Assembly: GCA_025999775.1 (NCBI GenBank)
Contig: BNXT01000002.1
Coordinates: 1-28,650 of the forward strand
Direction of reading: 5' to 3'
Origin: Bacteroidia bacterium
GTDB lineage: Bacteria > Bacteroidota > Bacteroidia > Bacteroidales > P3
DNA: 28,650 bases
Shown here: positions 12,001-18,300 of the stretch, in pieces
Numbering within the stretch: position 1 is the stretch's first letter
How the letters are laid out: each line of letters starts with the position of its first letter
Notes under the pieces: generated by a model
Seen by the model: only the letters and a program-made list of their open reading frames with translations
The model's database searches: none
Told to the model about the DNA's origin: nothing
Program-made: the position numbers and the translations under genes

Positions 12001-14228
12001 ACCTGATGACAAGTCAACGCACATGGGATAAAGATAGCGCCAAACCATTGTATGCACAATGGGAAGCTATATCCTATACGTTAACGTTTAATGATAGGAA
12101 TGGAAGCGGCGTAACCAATATTAAGCTGCAAGTATTTTTTGATCAACCCGTAGTCGGCATACCTATAGTCGCTGTTCCCGGATATGACTTATTGGGTTGG
12201 TTTACGCAGCGCAATGAACAGATTGCGGAAGGCGAGTTGTATAAGATTGCTGCAGATGATAGCGTAACGGCACGTTGGTCGGCTTGGACATATACGATAG
12301 CATTTGTGGATTATACTAGTCCTACGACAGACTACACGTCTATGGGAACGCAATCTTTTACTTATGGTCAACCTCAGTATTTGAGAATGAATATGTATGC
12401 ACAATATGGTAGAGCATTTGTTGGATGGGGTGACGCTCTAATGGGACCTCTCAAATTCACTAATGGTCAATTAATTGATACTTTACCATCCGTTAATAAT
12501 CAAACCTTTTGGTTTCACGCCTTGTGGAAAGCCAGTGAGTTTAAGGTGGTGTTAGATAAAAAAGGAGGTGTAGGTGGTTCCGATACGATTACAGCGACTT
12601 ACGGTCAATTATTGGAAACCGGAGTAAAAGCGCCGACACGTAGAGGCTATGAATTTAACGGCTATCGAAACAGAGAAGGCACAACAGTGTATTACAACGC
12701 GTATATGCGACCTATTGAAAGATGGTACAATGTCGATCCCTCACCGGTATTGAATGCTATTTGGCATCCACTAGATAATAGAGTAACATTTGAAACGTAT
12801 GGAGGTACTACTATTGCGTCTGATACCATTACTAGTGGAGCTTCTCCAGAAATACAAGTGGATATGGTGCGGAACGGTTATTCACTCTTAGGTTGGTCAT
12901 TGAATCCCATAGACAGCGGTTCCTTAATTAATCCAAATGGGACATCTATATTACAATTATCGGAGATTATTGTGGATACATCCATGACAATTTATGCCGT
13001 ATGGCAAAGTAATAACTATACAGTACGATTCCTGTCTGGTGGAAATGTTACAGGAAACATGGACTTACAAGTACATTATTACGGACGGTCACAACCATTA
13101 TCACCTGATTTATACTACATGAAGGGCTACTCTTTCGGTAGTTGGAATACTCAAGAAGATGGACAAGGCGAATCTTTTGCTGATCAACAAGCAGTTATTA
13201 ATTTGACAAACGTGCAGGATACGATTATTGAACTGCATGCACAGTGGGTCATTGATACCTATAACGTTGTATATTATGCTGCATCCGATGGCTCCGTAGT
13301 ATATTCTACGGAAAAGGTTACCTACAATGATACGGCGCCCTTTATAAAAGCGGAACGTAAAGGTTATGAATTTATAAGATGGCGCTTGAACACAGGTCAA
13401 TATTGGGATTTTCACTATGACAACATTAATCAAGATACAGCATTGTACGCAGAGTGGGAGCGATTACCGGCAACTTTGGATATTCTGAATGTTTATATTG
13501 GTAGCTCGATTGTTGATATTGGGTTTAGTAAAGATATAAAACATTATAGAATAATACTACCCTGTGATACCTCGCCAATAAGATTTGATGCCTATTCAAA
13601 TGATTCTTATTTGGCTTATTATTGGGAAGGGAACCCTACGTTGACTACCGTAGTTACGGCGCCAGACCCTCACGATTATACGTTCGTGATACAAGCATTC
13701 ATACCGGGGTTCCAAGCGAATGATTATACGATAGAATTGGTTCGCCGTTATGACGCAAATGTCATTGTTCGTTATAGAAGTAATATATTGGCTGTCAATT
13801 TGAATTCGGTAATCAATGGCGGTTACGAATTTATAGCTTACGAGTGGTATCGAGATGGTAATGCCACAGGGATTGTAGAACCCTATTTGTACTTGGATAA
13901 GCTGGATACAGGTGAGGTCATGAGTTCTTATAGTGTATACCTACAAACGCGTACACAGTCCATGATGTCGTGCGAATTGAGAAATATTCAGGCTGTACAA
14001 ACTGTAGAACTGAATGTGTATCCCAATCCTGTTACGAACGGGTACACGACCGTGGATTATGAAGCGATGTCGGTAGGAGATAAAATCAAGGTGTATGATA
14101 TGAACTCTATCTTGCGCCGCGAATTTATCGCAACCGGTAAACGTACGTCCATTGACTTATCCGGTCTATCCAAAGGCGCCTATATCTTGAGTGTCGGAGA
14201 CAAATCTGTCACGGTGATAATCCGATAA
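21..14228 (+). CDS. Giant T9SS-exported surface protein with 55 InlB-B (Listeria-Bacteroides) repeats
   Basis: The 4735-residue product is predicted to be an exported, cell-surface fibrous protein, probably an adhesin or surface-layer component; the ligand is unknown. An N-terminal basic stretch (R36, R37, R40) precedes a hydrophobic core at about residues 41-53, with likely cleavage after A58 (SSASA). From about residue 72 to 4480 I count 55 repeats of about 70-95 residues. Each has a central GYxFxGW-type motif and ends in (L/V)YAxW, the pattern of the InlB B-repeat / Flg_new family (PF09479). A cadherin-like beta-sandwich follows (about 4484-4570), then a linker. Residues about 4662-4735 are a T9SS type A sorting domain (VYPNP near its start, then LSKGAYIL). 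No catalytic domain is visible. The start is uncertain: the frame is open to the window edge, and the signal peptide has an unusually long leader of about 35 residues. The adhesin role is inferred from family and architecture. Confidence 0.93.
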   Translation: MGITCGIYIQTFVSLCKHKASEILTFFVRQLAGGVRRNTRYVVLLGCCVALMASSASAMPDDVYSGASQEKVVFRNGPTIVETRVVDNGDLVSSPPDIDSLGYVLIGWFTDEYKTQAWDFSADIVSDSTTLFAGWQPSAYFVSYHGNGATYGYMEPRRYVYGIMDTLNTNEYVRTGSNFLGWSTLPNANTPSFFDGQLIINLASANNDTVVLYAVWKAIAYRIRFIPNGGNGYMNDLKMFYGVDKTLPANIFTRSGYEFVGWSVRSIGGAQTFPDEGIISGTIAQDEDSTVLLYAQWSGTFYRLYFDAQGGMFTSVKDSSKEVTYNAELGVLPVPVRFGFGFNGWYKSPFGQGEHYNSASIYNKEGDDTVYAFWWFGMVTVNFECNGGTGVSPVALPYGSYVTPPPPPARPGYTFGGWYKDLALTTVWNFGIDIVWFNTTLYAKWSTRQYYVQYLPNAGTGVVEGANMAVEHHTYDSSFALSPLTYTRTGYNFSGWATSASGYVLYADKDSVKNLSIQNGDTAKLYAQWAAKTCVIVFDVNLNGGFIDIVPELLGVDTLRIRYDHPLVGVPSARRDGYHFMGWYTNQTGVGNVYTESMILQDTGTLILYAYWQILPAGIPVNFDAQGGTITGNTTILTTIGSVVHSLSYISYNTSVPVRRGYTFEGYYSQPLGQGAAYFDRHGNPAPAGRVWDKGVEFTLYARWEPNPYKVEYIANGADNDGVMTGGSVHLYDLTQSLRVNTYTRTGYRFAGWDTLLAGKQVVYTDAMNVVNLSADSGSTRALYAVWIGNRYTVHYMASGGIGDMRDQTLIYDSMQRLSPNGYVRQGYDFMGWHTDSMGEVGIGYSDEQLGKHNITTQADEVILLYAQWQAVHYTLYFDEEGGTLSGATSKIVCFDSVVGDLPVPTRSGYGFNGWYSEPVGYGTRYTSGTKYRNPETTTLYAYWLGNTHTVIFNLNGGVGVSPIAIPDGTIIPEPTVIPTKDGYHFAGWYVEANCSTQWDFATGMMSNRDTSIYAKWDENNYVVRFVKNGVNVTGEMPYQNFNYTIKDTLRENRYVNEGYDFAGWSLRSAGLILYLDGDSARALAQGHLDTVDLYAQWSANTYKLIFHVNDGNIAPLAEMMGADTMVITYGKPLGRMPSVLRPGYAFKGWWSNNDGTGTLYDNTQLCLSTDAEQHAYAWWSDSLGVVVTLNGQGATNPGTTLIEDIRINTPVSGFDVAPQRTGYVFLGYYSEPNGAGKCYFDASRQGIGFWDKTDNFTLYANWKPVRYTVHYNPNGIGAVGLAGVEDYSAHIYDSLKFLRTGLYTREGYSFAGWTQNQATTIVEYREGQNVMNLTVTDNDTVELYAVWSAYVYTLHYVAMGGVGDMSDQIMMYGNKRRLNPCTFSRVGHEFMGWVTGDIIEQSFNDRDSVLNLTNVNDTIINFYAKWNAKYYTLYFEVEGGTMSGGTSKTVRYDSIVGDLPLPTRLGYGFNGWYSEPNGFGTRYTSGTLCQMTDDDTLYAQWSNNTHTVNFDLAGGVGVSPVAVPDNTPVDRPLLNPVRSGYTFLDWYKNDLLTTWDFLANITKDTSIYAKWQAKEIIMQFDKGHPDADSIAFVNPITIIYGVNTTLAQGYSLHGYTFVGWLYTNPLLAPILDGKTSILYNYEMPFELSAAIFDVVSPLPQKFVAQWKPNSYRLAFDVNKGIGSTDPTLLGDTMNVLYDSPLGRVPEAQRVGYVFDGWYENSNGTGKRYADTTVWRSESALTTVYAQWLPAIGAIRVTLDGQGATTAGTTYIDATLDSAVNGLNTLPARQYHTFAGYYDQPNGQGKKYFDSLGVGQGLWDKTYAFVLFAYWRPIQYKVTFNGNGSSYGSMVADEALHTYNVEVVLPTNKYLKASHSFLGWSTSNTATSPSYLDGQKVINIGSTTSDVILYAVWATGYSRTITFDANKVKGSSSTPVIGIHTTLIVPGYQLGVLPTAICNGYSLLGWYDDSINGQLYTSTTVWDKESDTLYAHWTAKKYDVVLDKQGGTGVPAYVTATFDSAMPAMTNAVPERIGYTFNGYYDVPGDTTSGVKYYAYSNKDLVSAHSWNKWDTTARLYAHWEANHYIVLYDMDTVGADISTMATQVMRYDSLSELRLNSYTRIGYGFGGWATASQQTTITYRDGERVMNLHHQAGDTIRLYAVWLSSGYRVHFNANLGMGDMQDQYMLYDVVLPLSTNTFTRAGFTFIDWDTDSLGRRDHVFANNESVSNLTNVQDSVITLYAQWNARYYTLYFDSAGTVIGSKSVRYDSAIGAMPTCIRPDMGFKGWCSDSGCVGTTYFGTTPYKTDGDDTVYACWLNSTAYWTVTYDCQGGYGPNTDAIENGRLIDPPPPPPARPGWSFKGWHTAPDSLSPTWKMPTDKVYSNMTLYAVWQENNYSVRFIGNGHTAGSMPDQNFSYTQQDTLYSIGYTRTGYEFIGWSLLPGGRIIYGDNEQVKGLLEAADDMLILYAQWRAKTYLLRLVGNKPAYGTTGIEVELDVNVVEVTYDQKTGLLPIGRLKGHLFNAWYTKASAPETGCTGTQFDSATIWLYPQDTTGYACWSRGVYTVTLDKQGGTGGYASIMPSFGALMPNSGSKPTKTGYTFLGYFDAPIDGIQYYDQNAGVGYFRFWDKGENTTLYAHWLAHNYVIAFYGNHENVEGSMPRQHVTVDHPTPLDSNNYTLEGKIFVGWSQDSTATKATFVDHETILNLTTVNSDTIRLYAVWTSLYYSVVLKPCGGSGGTTEIQTPHGGLMPDGKNAPYRSGYTFLGYWDNQDYLGDAYYDSVMQGLRYWDKTSATADTLYAKWNPNTYVITFNAQGGSSYAGYSMSILYDHKIIDDLMPTLRSGYRFGGWYTPAEGFSGLGYEIKKNDTFRIANNVTLLAYWIPYEYVVQFKEHGVGVVGSMTDQNFVYGQPQYLQLNRYERIGYQSNGWSTIIGDTTPQIANGALLDTLMLRPKDTLTLYVVWKPFATILNLDSTGGYGGTPSVWAVYGDLLPEDIVVAPQKKGYVFDGFYDAEVNGTQYYSATMQALQAWDKTTVAPVLYARWMPQYNQIRYELYGGTTNLNIDENNVPSGAHPNPTENPTRSGYRFQGWSLTPAANPPMNSAINAAGALAIIVTPANIDVCSDTVLYAVWLNNQYLIHYVANGGSGDMVDQPMTYDYIYQLNTNNYSRLGYTLKEWNTVANGSGSAFLNQEYPVLNIVNTHDTTVSLYAQWQPNHYLLSFDVGASSSGGTPASRTVCYDSVVGALPIPVNLGYGFNGWYTNLITVDGALQGAGTRYMDTSIYRETDAITLHAWWIAGYFTVYFNTNGGVVSYPVAMPAGNGVLPIANPTRQGYDFEGWYHDNETFSHKWLFAGDISGVADTIRQDSTIHTKWIAHTYTVAYHGNTANNEGIMTASNNVLYGSKIELKANAYVKTGYHFKAWNRAIGGGIESYGDKDSVSNLVSAQGDTAHLYAQWEGNLYKLRFNSNATTGYQPTVTMSRDSQYVRFNARVDSLPIASRAGYRFEGWHRNANGTGGALYSILNTYNDAGDLTLFAQWSPIGFTLSYSTNGGSKLADTVVLFGNSLNPPSPTRLGYNFAGWCSDAATLDTIDFLYYRVLNSAILYAAWRPITYYVRYYANRSAATDTTYPSTHRYNESKSLNLNGFKLQDYTFMSWSLQPIGNMLAYINGGSVLNLTNQNNDTVPLYALWGLTSNLRKLYFNSRGGNTNGVDSVYVIYGSPVGPIPTAVRKGYTFQGWFADSLTWVTQYDENVIFTQNTDVTLYAKWQVNRYLVSFDKQGGNNGLFEIMATFDSLMPDGGIPPERAGYAFMGYYDGTDSAHATQYYSNQMRAFGGKTWDKPFESTLYAVWRRNEYYIQYVKNSAFATGTMPNQTILYGTMINLDSNQFNYKGYTFRGWGITATTTKVSYPDAVPIFNLTNVLHEVVQMFAVWKPNDYFINMNERRGSGGTLVIHVVYDEDMPSGMTAPSRPGYRFKGYYDDTVAGVCYYNDLMTSQRTWDKDSAKPLYAQWEAISYTLTFNDRNGSGVTNIKLQVFFDQPVVGIPIVAVPGYDLLGWFTQRNEQIAEGELYKIAADDSVTARWSAWTYTIAFVDYTSPTTDYTSMGTQSFTYGQPQYLRMNMYAQYGRAFVGWGDALMGPLKFTNGQLIDTLPSVNNQTFWFHALWKASEFKVVLDKKGGVGGSDTITATYGQLLETGVKAPTRRGYEFNGYRNREGTTVYYNAYMRPIERWYNVDPSPVLNAIWHPLDNRVTFETYGGTTIASDTITSGASPEIQVDMVRNGYSLLGWSLNPIDSGSLINPNGTSILQLSEIIVDTSMTIYAVWQSNNYTVRFLSGGNVTGNMDLQVHYYGRSQPLSPDLYYMKGYSFGSWNTQEDGQGESFADQQAVINLTNVQDTIIELHAQWVIDTYNVVYYAASDGSVVYSTEKVTYNDTAPFIKAERKGYEFIRWRLNTGQYWDFHYDNINQDTALYAEWERLPATLDILNVYIGSSIVDIGFSKDIKHYRIILPCDTSPIRFDAYSNDSYLAYYWEGNPTLTTVVTAPDPHDYTFVIQAFIPGFQANDYTIELVRRYDANVIVRYRSNILAVNLNSVINGGYEFIAYEWYRDGNATGIVEPYLYLDKLDTGEVMSSYSVYLQTRTQSMMSCELRNIQAVQTVELNVYPNPVTNGYTTVDYEAMSVGDKIKVYDMNSILRREFIATGKRTSIDLSGLSKGAYILSVGDKSVTVIIR
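435..2141 (+). repeat. Higher-order unit P1 (ABCDEFG, repeats 2-8)
   Basis: Residues about 139-707. This is the first copy of the seven-repeat block. Repeat 5 (class D) contains a run of five prolines at 1230-1244. Repeat 8 (class G) has GYY in place of GWY and a WDK motif before the terminal YARW. Confidence 0.75.
2142..3818 (+). repeat. Higher-order unit P2 (ABCDEFG, repeats 9-15)
   Basis: Residues about 708-1266, begun 1707 bp after P1. The clearest partner of P3: repeat 11 matches repeat 18 over the VGDLPxPTR-GYGFNGWYSEP core, and repeat 15 matches repeats 8 and 22 over TLxGQGAT and WDK. Confidence 0.8.
3819..5522 (+). repeat. Higher-order unit P3 (ABCDEFG, repeats 16-22)
   Basis: Residues about 1267-1834, begun 1677 bp after P2. 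The fifth repeat (repeat 20, 4746-5030) is the most degenerate and among the longest of the array; it is called class E by position only. Confidence 0.78.
5523..6269 (+). repeat. Short higher-order unit Q1 (AFG, repeats 23-25)
   Basis: Residues about 1835-2083. This three-repeat block interrupts the seven-repeat rhythm. Repeat 23 shares an HxYN motif and spacing with repeat 45. Repeat 24 shares LPTAxxxGY with repeat 46. Repeat 25 shares ATFDSxMP and PERxGYxFxGYYD with repeat 47, so the block recurs as Q2 at 10863-11588. Confidence 0.65.
6270..7949 (+). repeat. Higher-order unit P4 (ABCDEFG, repeats 26-32)
   Basis: Residues about 2084-2643, length 1680 bp, close to P2. Repeat 27 has the class B GDMQDQ motif. 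Repeat 29 (class D) has six consecutive prolines at 7062-7079. Repeat 32 (class G) has DKQGGTGG and WDK. Confidence 0.75.
7950..9674 (+). repeat. Higher-order unit R1 (AGFEGHB, repeats 33-39)
   Basis: Residues about 2644-3218. This second kind of seven-repeat block is matched in order by R2. Repeats 33 and 48 share LDSN, a TxTK motif and NLTxV. Repeats 36 and 51 share YGQPQYL. Repeats 38 and 53 share YGGTT, SGAxP and GWSLxP. Repeats 39 and 54 are both class B. Confidence 0.72.
9675..10862 (+). repeat. Repeats 40-44 (C, D, E, F, D-like), partial P-type block
   Basis: Residues about 3219-3614. With the preceding repeats 38 and 39 (H, B) this reads H-B-C-D-E-F, as if a P unit had its first repeat replaced by class H and lost its class G end. 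Repeat 40 has the class C motifs YDSVVGALP and GYGFNGWY. Confidence 0.65.
10863..11588 (+). repeat. Short higher-order unit Q2 (AFG, repeats 45-47)
   Basis: Residues about 3615-3856. It is the second copy of the three-repeat block, and again a seven-repeat block follows directly. Similarity to Q1 is moderate at protein level and weak at DNA level, indicating an old duplication. Confidence 0.6.
11589..13256 (+). repeat. Higher-order unit R2 (AGFEGHB, repeats 48-54)
   Basis: Residues about 3857-4412. It is the second copy of the AGFEGHB block. DNA similarity to R1 is visible locally, for example the YGQPQYL codons near 8746 and 12363. A single class D repeat (repeat 55, 13257-13466) follows and closes the array, as a class D repeat also opens it. 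Confidence 0.72.
14004..14225 (+). other. T9SS type A C-terminal sorting domain of the giant protein
   Basis: Residues about 4662-4735 show the hallmarks of the Por secretion sorting domain: a VYPNPV motif, an IKVYDMNS strand, a DLSGLSKGAYIL motif, and a short final strand ending in VTVIIR. In this family the domain directs passage through the outer-membrane T9SS translocon and is normally cleaved, with surface attachment or release. None of the T9SS machinery genes lies in this window. Confidence 0.9.
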
Positions 14229-14264
14229 AGCCGTTCAATAGCAGAACGTACCTACTACCCGTTT

Positions 14265-15278
14265 TTATACTGACATACGTGCGTATGGAGTAACTTCTAA
14301 GGCGGCAAATTCTCCACGTAAATATTTAAAATAGCCTGCAATGCCTACCATTGCGGCATTATCAGTGGTATAAGCAAGCTTGGGAATAAAAGTTGTCCAA
14401 CCTAAGCGTTCACCGGTTTCTGTAATAGCGCGACGCATAGCCGAATTTGCCGATACGCCACCGGCTATTGCTATGCGAGGAATCTTTAATTGCGTGGCTG
14501 CCAGAATCAACTTCTTTATCAAAATATCAATAATGGTACGCTGAATAGACGCACATAAATCGGCTTTGTGCGTTTCAATAAATTGAGCATCCTCTTTTAA
14601 CCGATCTCTTAAAAAATACAGTATAGAGGTTTTTAACCCACTGAAACTGTAGTTGTAATCCGCTATATGAGGCTGTGCAAACTGAAATGCCGTGGGGTTG
14701 CCGTCGGTTGCTAACTTGTCAATGACAGGTCCCCCCGGATAGCCTAAATTCATTATCTTGGCGCTTTTGTCAAAGGCTTCACCGGCTGCATCATCAATAG
14801 TTTGTCCGATAATGACCATATCAAACACATCACGAACCAGCATGATTTGCGTATGTCCGCCGGATACTAATAAACACAAAAACGGAAATTCCGGCGTTAC
14901 CGTCGTTGCGTCTTCCTTGATGAAATGCGACAGTATGTGGGCTTCCAAATGATTAACCTCAATCAAGGGAATGTTTAAGGCTAATCCCATAGCTTTGGCA
15001 AACGAAACACCTACTAATAAAGAGCCTAAAAGCCCCGGTCCACGCGTAAAGGCTATGGCATCCAATTGATTAACGGATAGTCCGGCTTGCGATAATACCA
15101 TATCTACAACAGGTACAATATTTTGTTGGTGCGCACGCGATGCTAATTCCGGCACGACACCTCCGTAACGCTCGTGAATACGCTGATTAGCAACACTATT
15201 GGCAAGCGTATAGTCGTCTCGCAAAAGCGCCGCCGAGGTATCATCACAAGAGGATTCTATAGCTAAAATAATAGACAT
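14265..15278 (-). CDS. tsaD: tRNA N6-adenosine threonylcarbamoyltransferase TsaD
   Basis: The 337-residue product matches the TsaD/Gcp/YgjD family in length and along its whole sequence. It transfers threonylcarbamoyl from TC-AMP to A37 of ANN-decoding tRNAs (t6A), working with TsaB and TsaE in the cytoplasm. Visible signatures are the N-terminal IESSCDDTS nucleotide-fold motif (residues 7-15), the metal-binding HLEAH at 110-114, SGGHT at 139-143, GEAFDK at 166-171, GGVSAN at 273-278 and the DNAAM motif at 306-310, which supplies the third metal ligand. The gene is convergent with the giant surface gene (36 bp between stops, no convincing terminator) and divergent from tamB. Confidence 0.97.
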   Translation of the reverse strand: MSIILAIESSCDDTSAALLRDDYTLANSVANQRIHERYGGVVPELASRAHQQNIVPVVDMVLSQAGLSVNQLDAIAFTRGPGLLGSLLVGVSFAKAMGLALNIPLIEVNHLEAHILSHFIKEDATTVTPEFPFLCLLVSGGHTQIMLVRDVFDMVIIGQTIDDAAGEAFDKSAKIMNLGYPGGPVIDKLATDGNPTAFQFAQPHIADYNYSFSGLKTSILYFLRDRLKEDAQFIETHKADLCASIQRTIIDILIKKLILAATQLKIPRIAIAGGVSANSAMRRAITETGERLGWTTFIPKLAYTTDNAAMVGIAGYFKYLRGEFAALEVTPYARMSV

Positions 15279-15298
15279 TGGCGTATCGTGTTAATTTA

Positions 15299-15332
15299 TT
15301 TGACGTGATTTTTGTTTTTTTTTGTAAATTTG
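15299..15332 (+). promoter_or_regulatory. Predicted tamB promoter
   Basis: TAAATTTG at 15325-15332 matches the -7 consensus TAnnTTTG, with TTTG at 15299-15302 about 22 bp upstream as the -33 element. The leader to the ATG at 15378 would be about 40 nt, A-rich just before the start and without a Shine-Dalgarno sequence, as is usual in this phylum. Confidence 0.6.
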
Positions 15333-15359
15333 TACTCGGAGTGGTGTGTCTTTACACTG

Positions 15360-15391
15360 CAAAGTTAAGAAAAAATAATGATTACGCACAA
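15360..15391 (-). promoter_or_regulatory. Predicted tsaD promoter
   Basis: Read on the minus strand, TAACTTTG (15367 to 15360) fits the Bacteroidota -7 box TAnnTTTG. A TTG at 15391-15389 sits 21 bp upstream as a -33 element. The leader would be about 75 nt. The -33 element falls inside the first codons of tamB. Prediction only. Confidence 0.5.
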
Positions 15392-18300
15392 CAAAACTAT
15401 AAAAAACATCAGTCGGATTTTACTCGGAGCGCTGCTGTGCGTCATAGCGTTATTTATATTGATACTGAATAGCTCCATTATTCAAACCAATCTTGCCAAT
15501 TATTTTTTACGTAAACAAGCCGACAAAGTAGGCATGACAATCAAACTGCAAACGTTTTATTGGAGTATCTTTAAAAAGAGTATGGATATTCGTAACGTTT
15601 ACGTCTTGGATCATCACAATCAACCGATGATCAGCGCCGAAAGCCTGACGGTAACTATGAAAACCTTGAATTTACAGCATCTCGCCCTACAAGATTTGAG
15701 CTTGAAAAATGCGACTATCCATGTTGTTAACTACGTTGAGGATTCTGCGCCGAATATCTGGTTGCTTAATGCGTTATTTTCACAAGATACGACTACTACA
15801 GGCGGTATAATGTTTGAGTGTCAAGATTTTGATCTTCGTAATGCCGAATTTTCTTATGATGACCAACGAATGGCGCAGAAAACAAACACTCAACAAATGG
15901 ACTTTCACCACCTTCGTGTGACGGAACTTAACATGGGCGCCAGAAACATAAAAATCACGTCCGACACAGTGTTTCAAGCAGATATTAGAAAACTGAATGG
16001 TCGGGAACAATCGGGATTTCAAGTAACACAGCTATCGTTGAATGTTAATTTTTCTCATCAGAATATGGCTATTTCGCAATGTGCATTGCAAACATCGGAA
16101 TCGCAAATAAAGATGACCGTAGATCTTCAAAATATAGGACAATCGAATTTAGTGAATGTAACAGACAAGGTGTTTTTAGACCTTAATATAGACGATTCGC
16201 GACTCCAATTGTCGGAACTTGGCTATTTCTATGAAGCGTGGCAAGGCATGCAAGACGTGGTGTCGTTGCAAGGCGTACTTCGAGGGAACATTGCGGATTT
16301 TAAGATGTACGATTTTATAGCTTCCTACGGTCAGCAAACACAACTCAAAGGTAATCTCCATGTAGTAGGACTTCCTGATATACACAATACCTATTTTGAT
16401 GGGCAAGATGCACTATTTTCAACGTCTTTGCACGATATAGAAATGTTTGTGTTGCCTAATAATACCCACGTTCGGGTACCGGACGATTTTAAATGGTCAA
16501 ACAACATTGTTGTGAATGGTGATTTTAAAGGCTTTTTTGATGATTTTGAGACTGATGCGGTGATACTAACAGACTATGGGCAAATGAACGTACATAGTGT
16601 CGTATCAACGATAGATTCGGTACAACGGCAGTTTTCCGGCGTACTATCTTCTCAAAATATCGAATTGGCACGTTTATTTCCCGCACTGCCGGAATTAGGC
16701 AATCTTGATATGATGGTACATTTTGAAGGACGTATAGCCGATAATACATTGGTCACCGCTAATGTCGAAGCAAATATTGATGACTTTGAAATAGATAGCC
16801 TCCCCTTGCATGATATACATGTATCAGCGGTCTATAAAGACAAGAACTTATCTTTGAATGCAAAAGTTCGAGATGATGTGGGAAATGCCGCACTTCAGGG
16901 TACTGTGGATTTTGGTGAGCCATTGCATTTTACGCTGCTTGCCGATGTGCAACAATGCGATCTCGTACGCTACGGATGGATTAAAGATTCTGTACCATGC
17001 TTAGTAACAACCTTATTGACGTTGGATTGCACTACCAAGAATTTGAATCAAGCCTCGTTAATAGATAAAACAGAAGGTCTTCTGACTATATCCAATACGC
17101 AACTTCAACGAAAGGATAGTCTTTATGCAATGACCCGCTTTCTCGCGTCGCAACGACAAACCTCAGATGGCTATGTGTTACAGATTATAAACGACTATTT
17201 CACTGCTACATTGAGCGGCTATCAAACCGTATCGGATTTACGTCAGACCGCTCAATACATACAAAATTATTATCAATATTCCTTAGCTCGTTCAATTGAT
17301 TTTATACAGGGAACCTCCTCGCTATTTACAAATGAAGATGAACACCTTAATCTTACAGAACCTGCGTATGATGAAGAAAATCGACATTTGCATTTTGATG
17401 TTTCCGTGAAATCCGTATCCGGATTGGCAGCGTACTTTTTTCCGTTTATCTCATTTCCATACGGCGCTACAGCGACACTCAACTATGTATCCACCGAAAA
17501 TGAAAAAAACGCATTTGATTTTAATATTCAGATGCAAAAAGCACAATTTAAAACAATAAGCATAGGAAATTTCAAGAGCCAAGGTAAAGGCGTCAACGAT
17601 CAGTTTGATGTGGAATTAACTGTTCTTGATTTTAACGGAGACAATATGCCCACCATACATCGTTTGCAGGCAAAAGGCGGACGAATTGATAACGTTGTGA
17701 ATTGGGAAACACAGTGGGATGGCAATGTTAAACAAGCTGCGCTAAAAGGCTTTTTGAAGGGTTCTGTTAATATGCTGCCACAAAAACGTGCGGAATTAGC
17801 AATTGTTAACTCAGAAATATATTTTGACAACCATCTGTGGACAATAGAACCTAATAACCAAATTGACTGGGATACGTTGGGCTTACAAATCAAAGAATTT
17901 AACTTGCTAAGTAAAGACAATGATGCGGAGCGTCTTAATGTGCACGGGTGGCTTTCTAAAATCGTTAAAGACCCTATTATACTACATTTCGACCACTTTG
18001 ACATGTCGGTGATAGATCTCTTTACGAAACCCACAAAACTGGATTTCAGCGGGTTTCTGAATGGCGATATTCAGGTGTTTGATGTATTGCAAACACCCTA
18101 TTTACAAACAGATATACAGATTAACGAGTTCGCTATCAATGACCACCTCTATGGATTGGCAACCTTAGAAACATCGCCTAATCAACAATTGCCGGAAACA
18201 GACATCACCTTTAACATATTAGATACTGAAACCGAAGCCCGCTATTTTACAGCCAATGGGTATTACCGCCCCAAAAATCGTCAAGACCGATTTGCCCTTT

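Larger units (their letters stand above)
234..13466 (+). repeat. Array of 55 InlB-B type protein repeats
   Basis: The repeats are coding and diverged at DNA level, but share short identical words such as the 14-mer tgtatgcacaatgg at the YAQW end. By translated similarity I sort them into classes. A ends LYAVW. B has GDMxDQ. C has VGDLPxPTRxGYGFNGWY. D has a T-x-W(D/N)F end. E has MPxQNF or VTGEM-like centres. F has (L/V)G(R/V)xP with GTG. G has GYY/GYF plus WDK. H has YGGTT plus GWSLxP. The order is D, ABCDEFG x3, AFG, ABCDEFG, AGFEGHB, CDEF, D-like, AFG, AGFEGHB, D. Class calls for repeats 20, 35, 44, 45 and 48 are the least certain. Confidence 0.85.

Noticed and set aside
234..13466. Giant gene as a fusion, assembly artefact or polyketide-like modular enzyme
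   Set aside because: One frame is open for 14.2 kb, repeats are diverged and not identical, motifs are of structural repeats, and export signals are present at both ends.
14229..14264. Terminator between the giant gene and tsaD
   Set aside because: Only a 4-bp stem can be drawn (GTTC/GAAC) before the T run, too weak to call.
15278..15472. Short plus-strand open frame overlapping the tsaD start and tamB
   Set aside because: It runs through the promoter region and continues out of frame in tamB; the TamB membrane anchor is in the other frame.
17600..18034. Antisense open frame of 144 codons within tamB
   Set aside because: No promoter, no conserved motif, and it lies opposite continuous TamB-family coding sequence.
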